Source: an uncultured Ruminococcus sp.
GTDB taxonomy: Bacteria > Bacillota > Clostridia > Oscillospirales > Acutalibacteraceae
Assembly: GCA_902799245.1 (NCBI GenBank)
Contig: CADBZY010000020.1
Location: forward strand, 1 to 35,718
Direction: 5' to 3'
Length of the DNA stretch: 35,718 nt
In this document: positions 8,942 through 16,600 of the stretch, piece by piece
How the letters are laid out: each line of letters begins with the position of its first letter
Position numbering within the stretch: position 1 is the stretch's first letter
The notes under the pieces: model-generated
What the model was told of the DNA's origin: nothing
The model's input: the letters and a program-made list of their open reading frames with translations, nothing else
Database searches by the model: none
Made by a program: the position numbers and the translations under genes

Positions 8942-10072
8942 TCACGCGGCTTTATTCTTGTTCTTCTTTGCAAAGCGCTTTGCGATGGCATCGCCTGCCA
9001 GCATTGTGATCGCGGAGCTGATAGCGGTTAGCACAACGATGGCCCAGACCTTGAACCCGTTGTCATAATCTTTCAGATAATAATTGGTCGCGTACACCGC
9101 GGAGAGCTGCGAAAGATAAACCGGAAGGGTGATCTTGCCGAGAAAGTAGGATGCTTCGTTGTCAAAGAGCCGGCCGGAATAGGTCAGTCCGCTGAAAGAC
9201 AAAAGCACTCCGCCAAAGATAAACGCCAACGCGCCGTATTCCCAGCCATAGGGCAGCGTGAGCAGCGTGATAACAACCGCGCCGATGTACATCACCCATT
9301 CGAGAACCGTCAACACAATCCGCACTGCCTTCCCTGCCTTGTCAGCGAGAGGTGCAAGACCGTATCTCCCGAGGCTGTAGACGAATGTGCCGAGCAATAT
9401 CTCTGCAATCGCCCTGATGTTGCCCTTGAAAATAAACAGATCGCCGCCGATATACATGGGACGTGTAACGCCAGTGAGCGAAGGGAATTCGCAGCACATC
9501 CAGACCAGAAGTCCGATCGAAGCGACCGGCGCGACATAACGGGTGACAACCTTGAAATGCAGGCGGCAGAGGAAGTACACAATAATGATAGCAATCAGCA
9601 TGGCGGACAGGTACCATTCAATGTGATTGAGCGGCGAACCCATCCATCCGGTCATCTGAACGAGGAACAAACTGGGGATCGCGGAGCAGAATCTGTCCCA
9701 CGCTGACCAATTGGGCATATCAAGGTGTATCAGCACCATTACGCCGAACAGCACGGCGAAGGCGACAATATGCTGCGGAAATGTGGAGATGTATTTTTTC
9801 CAGAAATACTTTCCCGTGTCGGCAAAGACATTGGTCTTTTTCTCCGTTCTTTGAAGCTGCTTGTCTAAACTCTGGGCAAGGAACACACCGGTCAGCAGGA
9901 AGAAGAATTCCACACCCATTGCTCCATGAGGGAACAGTGCGAGGAATACGCCCTTTTTCAGCGACGGCGAACCGTAGGTGTACTTTCCGATGTGGTAAAA
10001 GAAAATTGTCATGCAAAAGACAAACCGCATGAATTCGAGAGTACCGTTTCGCTTTTTCAGTGTTGAAGCCAT
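8942..10072 (-). CDS. Acyltransferase-3 family integral membrane protein
   Basis: A 376-residue polytopic membrane protein of the acyltransferase-3 family, whose members O-acetylate or otherwise acylate surface polysaccharides and other extracellular molecules. The N-terminus KRNGTLEFMRFVFCMTIFFYH resembles the family's first helix with its catalytic histidine. About ten hydrophobic segments follow, for example LSAMLIAIIIVYFLC and WVMYIGAVVITLLTL. The C-terminus is lysine-rich (FAKKNKNKAA) and cytoplasmic. The ATG has AAGGAGAG eight bases upstream. The gene has its own promoter and terminator, and its substrate is unknown. It lies head to head with the GntR operon. Confidence 0.9.
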   Translation of the reverse strand: MASTLKKRNGTLEFMRFVFCMTIFFYHIGKYTYGSPSLKKGVFLALFPHGAMGVEFFFLLTGVFLAQSLDKQLQRTEKKTNVFADTGKYFWKKYISTFPQHIVAFAVLFGVMVLIHLDMPNWSAWDRFCSAIPSLFLVQMTGWMGSPLNHIEWYLSAMLIAIIIVYFLCRLHFKVVTRYVAPVASIGLLVWMCCEFPSLTGVTRPMYIGGDLFIFKGNIRAIAEILLGTFVYSLGRYGLAPLADKAGKAVRIVLTVLEWVMYIGAVVITLLTLPYGWEYGALAFIFGGVLLSFSGLTYSGRLFDNEASYFLGKITLPVYLSQLSAVYATNYYLKDYDNGFKVWAIVVLTAISSAITMLAGDAIAKRFAKKNKNKAA

Positions 10073-10125
10073 TGATCCATCTCTCCTTGAATTTACTTGT
10101 CATCATACATTCATATGATATTCAC

Positions 10126-10154
10126 ATTATATCACATTCTTTTCATAATATCAA
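10126..10154 (-). promoter_or_regulatory. Sigma-A promoter of the acyltransferase gene
   Basis: On the minus strand TTGATA (10154-10149), a 17-nt spacer and TATAAT (10131-10126), about 55 nt upstream of the start codon. The rest of the 10073-10371 gap holds only the divergent GntR promoter, its operator and AT-rich filler. Confidence 0.75.
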
Positions 10155-10274
10155 TGTTTTCCATAAATTATTTTATTACAAGCTGCTTGTCGTTGTCAGA
10201 TTTTTCAATTTTTTTCAAAAGTATCCCAAGAAATAATTTCCAGAATATTTTTTATAAAAAATCTTGAAAACCCC

Positions 10275-10303
10275 TTGACAAAATCAAAAAGAGGGTGTAA
10301 CAT
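10275..10303 (+). promoter_or_regulatory. Sigma-A promoter of the GntR/ABC operon
   Basis: TTGACA (10275-10280), a 17-nt spacer and TAACAT (10298-10303). The inverted repeat just downstream covers the predicted transcription start. Confidence 0.8.
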
Positions 10304-10304
10304 T

Positions 10305-10333
10305 TAACTGTACTAATAAAACCAATACAGTTA
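10305..10333. promoter_or_regulatory. Probable GntR (YtrA-type) operator
   Basis: TAACTGTA (10305-10312) and TACAGTTA (10326-10333) form a perfect 8-bp inverted repeat with a 13-bp spacer, starting one base after the -10 box and spanning the transcription start. GntR repressors commonly bind such sites, and the first gene of the operon encodes one, so autorepression is the simple reading. Confidence 0.7.
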
Positions 10334-10371
10334 GTAACCATATTGCACTTACTTCGGAGGTGAAATACCGT

Positions 10372-10764
10372 ATGTATACCACAGACAATCTCAGCGGCGT
10401 TCCGGTCTATGAACAGATCGTCCGTCAGACAGAAGCCTTTATCTTAGCGGGGATCATGCAGCCCGATGCGCCGATGCCTTCCGTTCGTTCGGTTGCGACC
10501 GAGATAGCCGCCAATCCCAACACCGTGCAGAAGGCGTACTCCAACCTGCTCGGGCGCGGCATAATCTACGCCGTTCCCGGCAAAGGCAGCTTCATCAGCC
10601 CAGACGCAAGGGAAAAGCTCAGAAACGAACTGGAGCAAAAGCTCGCGTCGGTCGAACAGATGGCTTCCCAGTTCGCCGGCGCCGGCATCGCCAAACAGGA
10701 CGTCCTCGACGCAGTCGAAAGAGGCTACCAAAGCGCTCGCATTCGCTCGCTAAATGAAGACTGA
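10372..10764 (+). CDS. GntR family transcriptional regulator, YtrA subfamily
   Basis: A 130-residue repressor. The N-terminal winged helix (residues 5-75) contains VPVYEQIVRQTEAFI, the helix-turn-helix signature PSVRSVATEIAANPNTVQKAYSNL and the wing GIIYAVPGKGSFI. Only about 50 residues follow, too few for a FadR- or HutC-type ligand domain, which is the mark of the YtrA subgroup. YtrA-type regulators usually control an adjacent ABC transporter, and here an ATPase and permease follow. The ATG at 10372 is preferred, with GGAGG eleven bases upstream; an in-frame GTG at 10360 overlaps that ribosome binding site. The probable operator is at 10305-10333. Confidence 0.93.
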   Translation: MYTTDNLSGVPVYEQIVRQTEAFILAGIMQPDAPMPSVRSVATEIAANPNTVQKAYSNLLGRGIIYAVPGKGSFISPDAREKLRNELEQKLASVEQMASQFAGAGIAKQDVLDAVERGYQSARIRSLNED

Positions 10765-10812
10765 AAACTGAAGACTTAAAAATGAATAATAGTGGAGCGC
10801 TTCGCGCTATAG
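10757..10812. repeat. Intercistronic simple-repeat spacer with small hairpin
   Basis: GAAGACTGAAAACTGAAGACTT is built from tandem ACTGAA-type units. They begin inside the last codons of the GntR gene and continue past its TGA. A small hairpin, AGCG-CTTCG-CGCT, follows at about 10797-10809. The segment fills the gap before the ABC ATPase ribosome binding site. Confidence 0.5.
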
Positions 10813-10839
10813 TAAAAAATACGAAAGGAAGAAAACCTG

Positions 10840-11712
10840 ATGATAAACGCCACTAATGTGACTAAGAAATTCGGCGATTTCACCGCTCTGGACAGCGTGA
10901 GCCTGTCAGTCGGAACCGGCAGCATATTCGGTCTGGTCGGCTCCAACGGCGCGGGTAAATCCACCTTCATGCGCCTGCTGTCGGGAGTTTACAGCCTCGA
11001 CGGAGGCAGCATTTCCATTGACGGCGGGGACGTCGCCGAAAGTCCCGAGGTCAGGAAGGGACTTATTTATGTGCCGGACGACCTTTACTTCATTCCGAAC
11101 TGCAACATGGACAGCATGGCAAAGCTCTGCAAAAACAGCCGCGCAACCTTTGACGACAAGCTCTACGCCGAGCTTGCGGAAAAGTTCGAGGCAAGCCGCA
11201 AAAAGCCCATCCGCTCCATGAGCAAGGGCATGAAGCGGCAGGCGGCTTTGATTTTAGCGCTTGCCTCCAAGCCGGACATCCTTCTCATTGACGAAACCTT
11301 TGACGGTCTGGACGTCATCAAGCGCCACGGCATGAGGGAAATCCTTTGTCAGGCGGTCGCGGACAGAGGGCTCACCGTGATTATGGCAACCCATTCCATG
11401 CGCGAGGTTGACGACATGTGCGACTCCATCGCCATGCTGCACAAGGGACACATCACCCTGCAATCCGAACTGGACGAAGCAAAGACGTCCCTATGCAAGG
11501 TGCAGATTGCCTTCCCGGATGATTTCACGCAGAGCGCGGTGGAATTTGACGGCGCGAAGATCACCGACTTCACCAAGGACGGCACCGTCGCCACGGTCAT
11601 CTTTGAGAACGACCGCGAACAGGTGGAACGCGAGCTGAAAGCCAAAAATCCCCTGCTCATGAACGTCCTTCCGCTCTCGCTCGAAGAAGTCTTTATCTAC
11701 AAGAACAGATGA
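10840..11712 (+). CDS. ABC transporter ATP-binding protein (YtrB-like)
   Basis: A 290-residue ABC ATPase that would energise the adjacent permease. The Walker A motif GSNGAGKS lies at residues 35-42. The signature is SMSKGMKRQ near 127-135, a variant of LSGGQ common in this subfamily. Walker B is ILLIDETFDGLD near 147-158 and the H-loop is ATHS near 183-186. The last 80 residues form an accessory domain typical of drug- or lantibiotic-type exporters. AAAGGA lies ten bases before the ATG. It is the second gene of the GntR operon. The substrate is unknown, and GntR/YtrA ABC systems often answer to cell-wall antibiotics. Confidence 0.93.
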   Translation: MINATNVTKKFGDFTALDSVSLSVGTGSIFGLVGSNGAGKSTFMRLLSGVYSLDGGSISIDGGDVAESPEVRKGLIYVPDDLYFIPNCNMDSMAKLCKNSRATFDDKLYAELAEKFEASRKKPIRSMSKGMKRQAALILALASKPDILLIDETFDGLDVIKRHGMREILCQAVADRGLTVIMATHSMREVDDMCDSIAMLHKGHITLQSELDEAKTSLCKVQIAFPDDFTQSAVEFDGAKITDFTKDGTVATVIFENDREQVERELKAKNPLLMNVLPLSLEEVFIYKNR

Positions 11713-11790
11713 ATTCAGGTAGAAGGGAGCAGGTAGGAGGTAGAAGGTTTTTACTTCACTGCATTCTACGATACAAACCTATCTGATTCT
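11713..11790. repeat. GGTAGAAG-type repeat spacer
   Basis: Directly after the ATPase stop, GGTAGAAGGGAGCAGGTAGGAGGTAGAAGG contains three or four degenerate copies of a GGTAGRAG unit, followed by AT-rich filler up to the permease ribosome binding site. It contains no gene. Confidence 0.5.
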
Positions 11791-11817
11791 ACTGACTTAG
11801 AAAGGAATGAAACTCAA

Positions 11818-14364
11818 ATGAAATTGATCAAAAATTTCAACAAGGCAAGCCTGCCGAGATTTAAAAAATCCCTATTTTTTGAGGGACTGCGGCAGCTTCG
11901 GGCGCTGGGAATCGCCTATACCGTGATCGCCGCGCTTGCCACGCTGCGCTTTGTGCTTCCCGGACTCCGCAACGACGGTTATATGCACACCTACACGCTT
12001 TACAATACGCTCGATGACCAACTGGACGACACGCTGATGCTCATATTCCTGCTGGCCTCCTTCTTTGCGGTGCTTGCCGTGTTCTATATCACCAACTTCA
12101 TGCGGTCGGCAAAGGCAAGGGATTTCTACTGTGCCACACCCCATTCTCACGGCACGCTCTGGCTGAATTTCGGCGCTTCGGCTCTCGCGTGGACGACCGC
12201 CGGCATACTGGCTTTCTTCCTGATGTGCTGCGCCGTGCTCATGCCCTTTGACCCCAAGGTCATCGGCGCGCTGTTCTTTGTTTCCTGCAATGTATTCGCC
12301 GCTGTGTTCATGGTGTTCGGCATGGCAATGCTTGCCGTTACACTGACCGGCAGACTGGTTCCGGCGCTTGCCACGCTCGCGGGATTCTCCGCGCTGTCCG
12401 CTTGCCTTCATACTTCCTACGCCGTGGGCTGGGACGCTGTTTTCACTAAATTCAACCTTGTCACGAAGATCTCCGACCCCGAGCTGTACGACCCGATCTA
12501 CTTTATTCTGAGAAGAACATTCCTCCCTTACAGCTACAACAATTTCTACACACCCACCGAATACCGGCTCTTTTCTTCATGGACTACCATCTGCTACTGT
12601 CTGCTGATGGGCTTGGGAATGCTGGCGGTCGTGGCGTTCTTCGCCACCATCCGCACCGGCGACACGGTCGGCAAACCCTTTGTCAATGAATTGGCTCATG
12701 TACTTTCACTGACTGCTGTGACGCTCCCCATCGGAACAGGTATTTCCTATCTCTTTTTCCGGGTATGCGAATACGTTGTATACCGCCAGCAATACAATGT
12801 GTTGTCATTTGTTAACGAAAGCGGCTTATTTCCCTTTATCCTTTCGGTTCTGTTGGTCGCGGGTTGCTTCTGGGCGGTCGAACTGCTGCTGACCTTCGAC
12901 ATTAAACACGCCCACCGCGCCTTTAAATATTTCCCCGTTCCCGTTGCCGTGGCAATGGCGGCGCTGCTGATCGGCTTCTTCGGCATGAAGGCGGAATTCA
13001 ACACCGTTCCCGCCGCCGATGAAGTGGAATCCTTCACACTGGTGCGCAACGAAATTCTCCCCGACGAGCTGGCGTTCTTCCGTATGCAGGAAACCTTCGG
13101 CAGAACCGTCACCGACGAAGCGGCATTCAACGACGCCGAGACCATCCGCTATGTCACGGGAATCATGAAGGAGCTGTCCGACAAAAACGGACACGATCTG
13201 CAAAAGGCATACAACTCTCCTACGATCTGGGATTCTGAAAATTCGGGAAGATATAACTACAACGCCAATCACGACGGATACGGCAATCCATTCATCACCC
13301 TGCGTCTGAACCTCAAAAACGGGAAGCATCTCTACCGCACGGTTGCCTTTGACGAAAAGCACATCAAGAATTTGGAATCCGCGATACTCAGCGACAGCGA
13401 CTTCATGAAGAAATTTCTTACACTGCCTGCCGCCGACAAAATCAATATAGGGTTCGATAACGTCGAGGGAATGACAGGCGACGAAGCGGTCGCGGTTTAC
13501 AAGCGCTTTGCGCAGGAATACAACGCCCTTTCCGACGCGGAAAAAATCGACTATATCAAGAGCTGCGTCATGGATGACTACAACCGTTATGAAACAGAGG
13601 GCAGCGCTTACGACGAAGAAGCGCTTCCAGAGCCGGAGACGGCGGAAGAAGCCGAAGTCGTGGAAGAAGCGGTGGAGCCGGAAAGGGTCAGTCCCACCGA
13701 GCTGAATCTCATCAGCAAATCCAAAAATCATGGAGATTACGCCATTGTGGAATCCTATTTCAACGAAACGTCCAGCGACGGCTGCGTGAATCTTTTGATC
13801 GCCGGATACCCCGAGGGCGAACTCTACAACGCGGAGCAGTATTTCAACCAGATCTTCCAAATCGACAGCAAGCGCTTCCCAGAGACAATTGCGCTGATCG
13901 TCAGGACCTGCAACGCGAAATTCAAAAATATTCCCGACAGGGTCAAAGCTTCCGTTATGGACGAAGTTTACAGATTCTGCGATTTTGACGCAAGCTATTA
14001 TTCAAACGGAAACAGTCTCACTGTCCTATACGTCTATCTCAACGGCAACGGCGAGGCGAATGCCGACCTGAATGTGCCCGGAAGAAGAACGGGCAGATAT
14101 GATGAGGATGAAAAGGTAATTTACAAGGACATTGAGGTCGATTCCAACGAGATGATCGGGCGGCTCTTCAAAGACGCCGCCGCCACGGAGACGATTGATT
14201 TCTCCAAGCCCTACTGCAAATTCACATGGAATAATCCCGACAGCCGCCAGAGCGATCTTCCACGTCGGATGACCTTCTACGCCCAGACCGAAAACCCGGT
14301 GGATTATCTGCATCTGCTCGGTGAGGACGACGCGAAGGCAGACATAACAGGCGAGAAGGAATAA
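11818..14364 (+). CDS. Large ABC transporter permease
   Basis: An 848-residue protein. Residues 1-405 hold about eight hydrophobic segments, among them IAYTVIAALATLRFVLPGL, LIFLLASFFAVLAVFYI, LFPFILSVLLVAGCFWAVELL and VPVAVAMAALLIGFFGM. About 440 hydrophilic residues follow, with an acidic linker near 605-620 (EPETAEEAEVVEEAVEPE). The membrane half matches the role of permease for the upstream ATPase. The C-terminal half, probably extracytoplasmic, is not a domain I can name, and could sense or bind the substrate. GAAAGGA lies before the ATG. This is the last gene of the operon, followed by a strong terminator. Confidence 0.85.
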   Translation: MKLIKNFNKASLPRFKKSLFFEGLRQLRALGIAYTVIAALATLRFVLPGLRNDGYMHTYTLYNTLDDQLDDTLMLIFLLASFFAVLAVFYITNFMRSAKARDFYCATPHSHGTLWLNFGASALAWTTAGILAFFLMCCAVLMPFDPKVIGALFFVSCNVFAAVFMVFGMAMLAVTLTGRLVPALATLAGFSALSACLHTSYAVGWDAVFTKFNLVTKISDPELYDPIYFILRRTFLPYSYNNFYTPTEYRLFSSWTTICYCLLMGLGMLAVVAFFATIRTGDTVGKPFVNELAHVLSLTAVTLPIGTGISYLFFRVCEYVVYRQQYNVLSFVNESGLFPFILSVLLVAGCFWAVELLLTFDIKHAHRAFKYFPVPVAVAMAALLIGFFGMKAEFNTVPAADEVESFTLVRNEILPDELAFFRMQETFGRTVTDEAAFNDAETIRYVTGIMKELSDKNGHDLQKAYNSPTIWDSENSGRYNYNANHDGYGNPFITLRLNLKNGKHLYRTVAFDEKHIKNLESAILSDSDFMKKFLTLPAADKINIGFDNVEGMTGDEAVAVYKRFAQEYNALSDAEKIDYIKSCVMDDYNRYETEGSAYDEEALPEPETAEEAEVVEEAVEPERVSPTELNLISKSKNHGDYAIVESYFNETSSDGCVNLLIAGYPEGELYNAEQYFNQIFQIDSKRFPETIALIVRTCNAKFKNIPDRVKASVMDEVYRFCDFDASYYSNGNSLTVLYVYLNGNGEANADLNVPGRRTGRYDEDEKVIYKDIEVDSNEMIGRLFKDAAATETIDFSKPYCKFTWNNPDSRQSDLPRRMTFYAQTENPVDYLHLLGEDDAKADITGEKE

Positions 14365-14400
14365 AGCATAGACTATCCCCTATCCAAGGTGATATAAAAT

Positions 14401-14466
14401 AATCAGAACAACCGGCCGCGGCCGCTTCCACACACTCCCGGAAGCGCCGCGGTCGGCTGATTTTTT
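14401..14466 (+). terminator. Terminator of the GntR/ABC operon
   Basis: A long GC-rich hairpin: CCGGCCGCGGCCGCTTCC (14412-14429) pairs with the GGAAGCGCCGCGGTCGG segment (14440-14455), with minor mismatches, followed by GATTTTTT. Confidence 0.85.
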
Positions 14467-14493
14467 ATGTAAGAAACGCCTTGCAAAAAAATC

Positions 14494-14522
14494 TTGAAAA
14501 AAATAAAAAAATATTTCATAAT
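14494..14522 (+). promoter_or_regulatory. Promoter of the sigma/anti-sigma pair
   Basis: TTGAAA (14494-14499), a 17-nt very A-rich spacer and CATAAT (14517-14522). In the leader, CGAAAC (14531-14536) and CGTA (14555-14558), 18 nt apart, faintly resemble an ECF-type autoregulatory promoter, but the spacing is a little long. Confidence 0.55.
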
Positions 14523-14591
14523 GGTTGTAACGAAACCCCGAAAAAATACATTAACGTAGTGAAAGGGCAAAAAAGCAAGGAGGTGAGCCTG

Positions 14592-15098
14592 ATGCAGCGA
14601 AGTGAAAGCGACGCGGACATTCAGCGGAATTATCAGGAATACGCCCGGACGGTCTACAAATACCTGCTTTCGCTCACGCGGGACGAGCAGATCGCGGAGG
14701 AACTGACGCAGGAGACCTTCTTTCAGGCGATTCAAACCTGCGAGAAGTACGACGGAAGCTGCGCCATGCCGACATGGCTGTGCGCCATTGCCAAGAACGT
14801 GCTGCGCACCTACCGCCGCAAGCACCCGCAGCAGGAGAATATCGACGACATACGGGAGGAAACGTTTGCCACGCCGTCCGCCGAGAGCGGAGCGGAGGCT
14901 TCTGACGAAAGAGTGCGGCTTTTCAGACAGCTTCATGAATTGCCAGACCCCTACCGGGAAGTGCTGTATCTGCGAATCTACGGAGGTTTATCCTTCCGCG
15001 AGATCGGAGAGGTACACAGCAAGACGGAGAACTGGGCGCGTGTGACATTTTACAGAGGAAAGGAAAAACTAAAATCAGTAATCAGTGATAATTTGTAA
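14592..15098 (+). CDS. ECF-type RNA polymerase sigma factor
   Basis: A 168-residue sigma-70 family factor with only regions 2 and 4. Region 2 includes YARTVYKYLLSLTRDEQIAEELTQETF (residues 18-44) and the -10-recognition helix before WLCAIAKN. Region 4 includes LPDPYREVLYLRIYGGLSFREIGE with its helix-turn-helix. The ATG at 14592 follows AAGGAGGTGA by five bases; the frame is open further upstream, without another good site. The anti-sigma gene starts 58 nt downstream, the classic pairing. The last residues, KSVISDNL, are encoded by a repeat-like DNA stretch that continues past the stop. Confidence 0.93.
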   Translation: MQRSESDADIQRNYQEYARTVYKYLLSLTRDEQIAEELTQETFFQAIQTCEKYDGSCAMPTWLCAIAKNVLRTYRRKHPQQENIDDIREETFATPSAESGAEASDERVRLFRQLHELPDPYREVLYLRIYGGLSFREIGEVHSKTENWARVTFYRGKEKLKSVISDNL

Positions 15099-15120
15099 TT
15101 AGTGGTCAGTGATTATCATT
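15075..15120. repeat. CAGTGATAAT-type repeat across the sigma-factor stop codon
   Basis: Degenerate copies of ATCAGTRATMA are strung across the end of the sigma gene and the gap to the anti-sigma gene (TCAGTAATCAGTGATAATTTG, then TTAGTGGTCAGTGATTATCA). The sigma TAA lies inside the array. Confidence 0.5.
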
Positions 15121-15155
15121 TCACAACTTCACATTCATTAAGGAGGAACATCACT

Positions 15156-16502
15156 ATGAATAACAACAAAATACCATGCGATACAGTGAGGGACTTATTT
15201 CCTTCCTACATCGACAAACTGACAAGCGACACCACCAATCAACTCATCGAGGAACACATCGCGGGCTGCGCAACGTGTTCCGACATTCTCAACACCATGC
15301 GCACGCCGGAAGTGGAGCCTTCCGCATTCGAGGAAAAACAGACAAAGGAAATCGACTTCCTCAAAAAGAACAAAAAGCGCAATCTCAAAATCATCATCGG
15401 CAGCATAGCGGGCGCCTTTGCCCTTGCGTTCGTCATCCTGCTGCTGAAAGCGTTCGTTATCGGCGAAGCCAATTACAGCGGCATGATCGCCACCCGTGTG
15501 GAGGTGAGCGACAGCGACATCACGCTGACCGCCGTGCCGATCGACAGCATCCACGCCATTTCCGGTCTTACCTTTGAGGAGGACAACGGCGTTGTCACCG
15601 TCCGCGCCAGGGCTGTGGTATCGAGCTTCCTGCACCGCGGCGACCTGCGCGAGCACTTCACCGCAAACGAAAAAGTCCGCCGCATTGTGCTGAACGGACA
15701 GATCATCTGGGACGACGGCGCGCCGGTGTCCTTCTTCACGTCGCAGGTCTTCCAGACGCGCCACGACTTCATGGGTTCCATGCCCGACAATATGCGCACC
15801 GCCGAAGCGCTCAGCATGAGCCGTTATCTCGGCACATTCACCAATGAATTGCAGACCTCCGAGAAGCCGTATGTGTGGAAGATCATATTTGAAAAGAAAG
15901 TGCCAGAGAATGAAAAAGCCGTCCCCGAAGACGACATGGAGCGCTTTGCCTATGTCCTTCTGGGACTCATCGGCAACCTCGACGAGGTGGAATATTCCTA
16001 CACCGTCGACGGCGAGAGCTTCACCAAAACCGTGACCGCGGAGGAAGCGACGGCATTCTTCGGCAGGAACATCAAGGACTGCGGCAAAAGCGCCCGTATT
16101 CTCGGCGACCTGCTAAGCAAGACCGGACTGGACACCTACGCCATGGGCTACGAACCGGAACTGCTGGAAAGCAGAAACGTCACGCTGAATCTGGTGAATT
16201 TCACCGAGATTGAAATTCAGGCGATCAGCTACTCGATTTATTCAGACGGAAACCTCATCAGCAGCGGCGGCGCAAGCAACGCCGACAACAGCCCCGTCAA
16301 GAGAGGGGAAACCTTCAACATCTTCTTTGAACACGGCGACCTCGGCAGTGGAAAGAATGTCACCATTGAATTTGGAATTGAAATGCCGGACGGCAAAAAC
16401 TTCACGGTAACAGACGGCTTCCGCGTTCCTTCCGAGGACGGAGCGGAAACTACATTGATCCTCTGCGGCAGTGTAAAGGACGGATTTTATTTCGAGCAAT
16501 AA
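15156..16502 (+). CDS. Zinc-binding membrane anti-sigma factor with large extracytoplasmic domain
   Basis: A 448-residue protein. The N-terminal cytoplasmic domain has Cys8 and the anti-sigma zinc motif His34-x3-Cys38-x2-Cys41 (EEHIAGCATC), as in zf-HC2 anti-sigma factors. A basic stretch, KKNKKRN, precedes one membrane helix (about residues 78-100). About 345 residues follow outside the membrane, rich in beta-type sequence and not recognised. This layout fits sequestration of the upstream ECF sigma factor until an envelope signal is sensed. The start has a perfect AAGGAGG. The ABC operon just upstream suggests a shared envelope-stress role, but its terminator separates the two units. Confidence 0.85.
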   Translation: MNNNKIPCDTVRDLFPSYIDKLTSDTTNQLIEEHIAGCATCSDILNTMRTPEVEPSAFEEKQTKEIDFLKKNKKRNLKIIIGSIAGAFALAFVILLLKAFVIGEANYSGMIATRVEVSDSDITLTAVPIDSIHAISGLTFEEDNGVVTVRARAVVSSFLHRGDLREHFTANEKVRRIVLNGQIIWDDGAPVSFFTSQVFQTRHDFMGSMPDNMRTAEALSMSRYLGTFTNELQTSEKPYVWKIIFEKKVPENEKAVPEDDMERFAYVLLGLIGNLDEVEYSYTVDGESFTKTVTAEEATAFFGRNIKDCGKSARILGDLLSKTGLDTYAMGYEPELLESRNVTLNLVNFTEIEIQAISYSIYSDGNLISSGGASNADNSPVKRGETFNIFFEHGDLGSGKNVTIEFGIEMPDGKNFTVTDGFRVPSEDGAETTLILCGSVKDGFYFEQ

Positions 16503-16514
16503 TGTATAATAATT

Positions 16515-16565
16515 CAGCCGACAGTTTCATTTCTTTCTGAAATGCTGCTGTCGGCTGTTTCTTTA
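16515..16565 (+). terminator. Terminator of the sigma/anti-sigma operon
   Basis: CAGCCGACAG (16515-16524) pairs perfectly with CTGTCGGCTG (16548-16557), followed by TTTCTTT. It sits between convergent genes and could weakly serve the pflB transcript too. Confidence 0.8.
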
Positions 16566-16600
16566 CCTATTTTTCTTAACTTTTTGAATATCAAAAAGCA

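Noticed and set aside
14531-14558. Possible ECF-type promoter (CGAAAC-N18-CGTA) before the sigma gene
   Set aside because: The spacer is longer than the usual 16-17 and the -35 differs from TGAAAC. It is kept only as a remark, since a sigma-A promoter lies just upstream.
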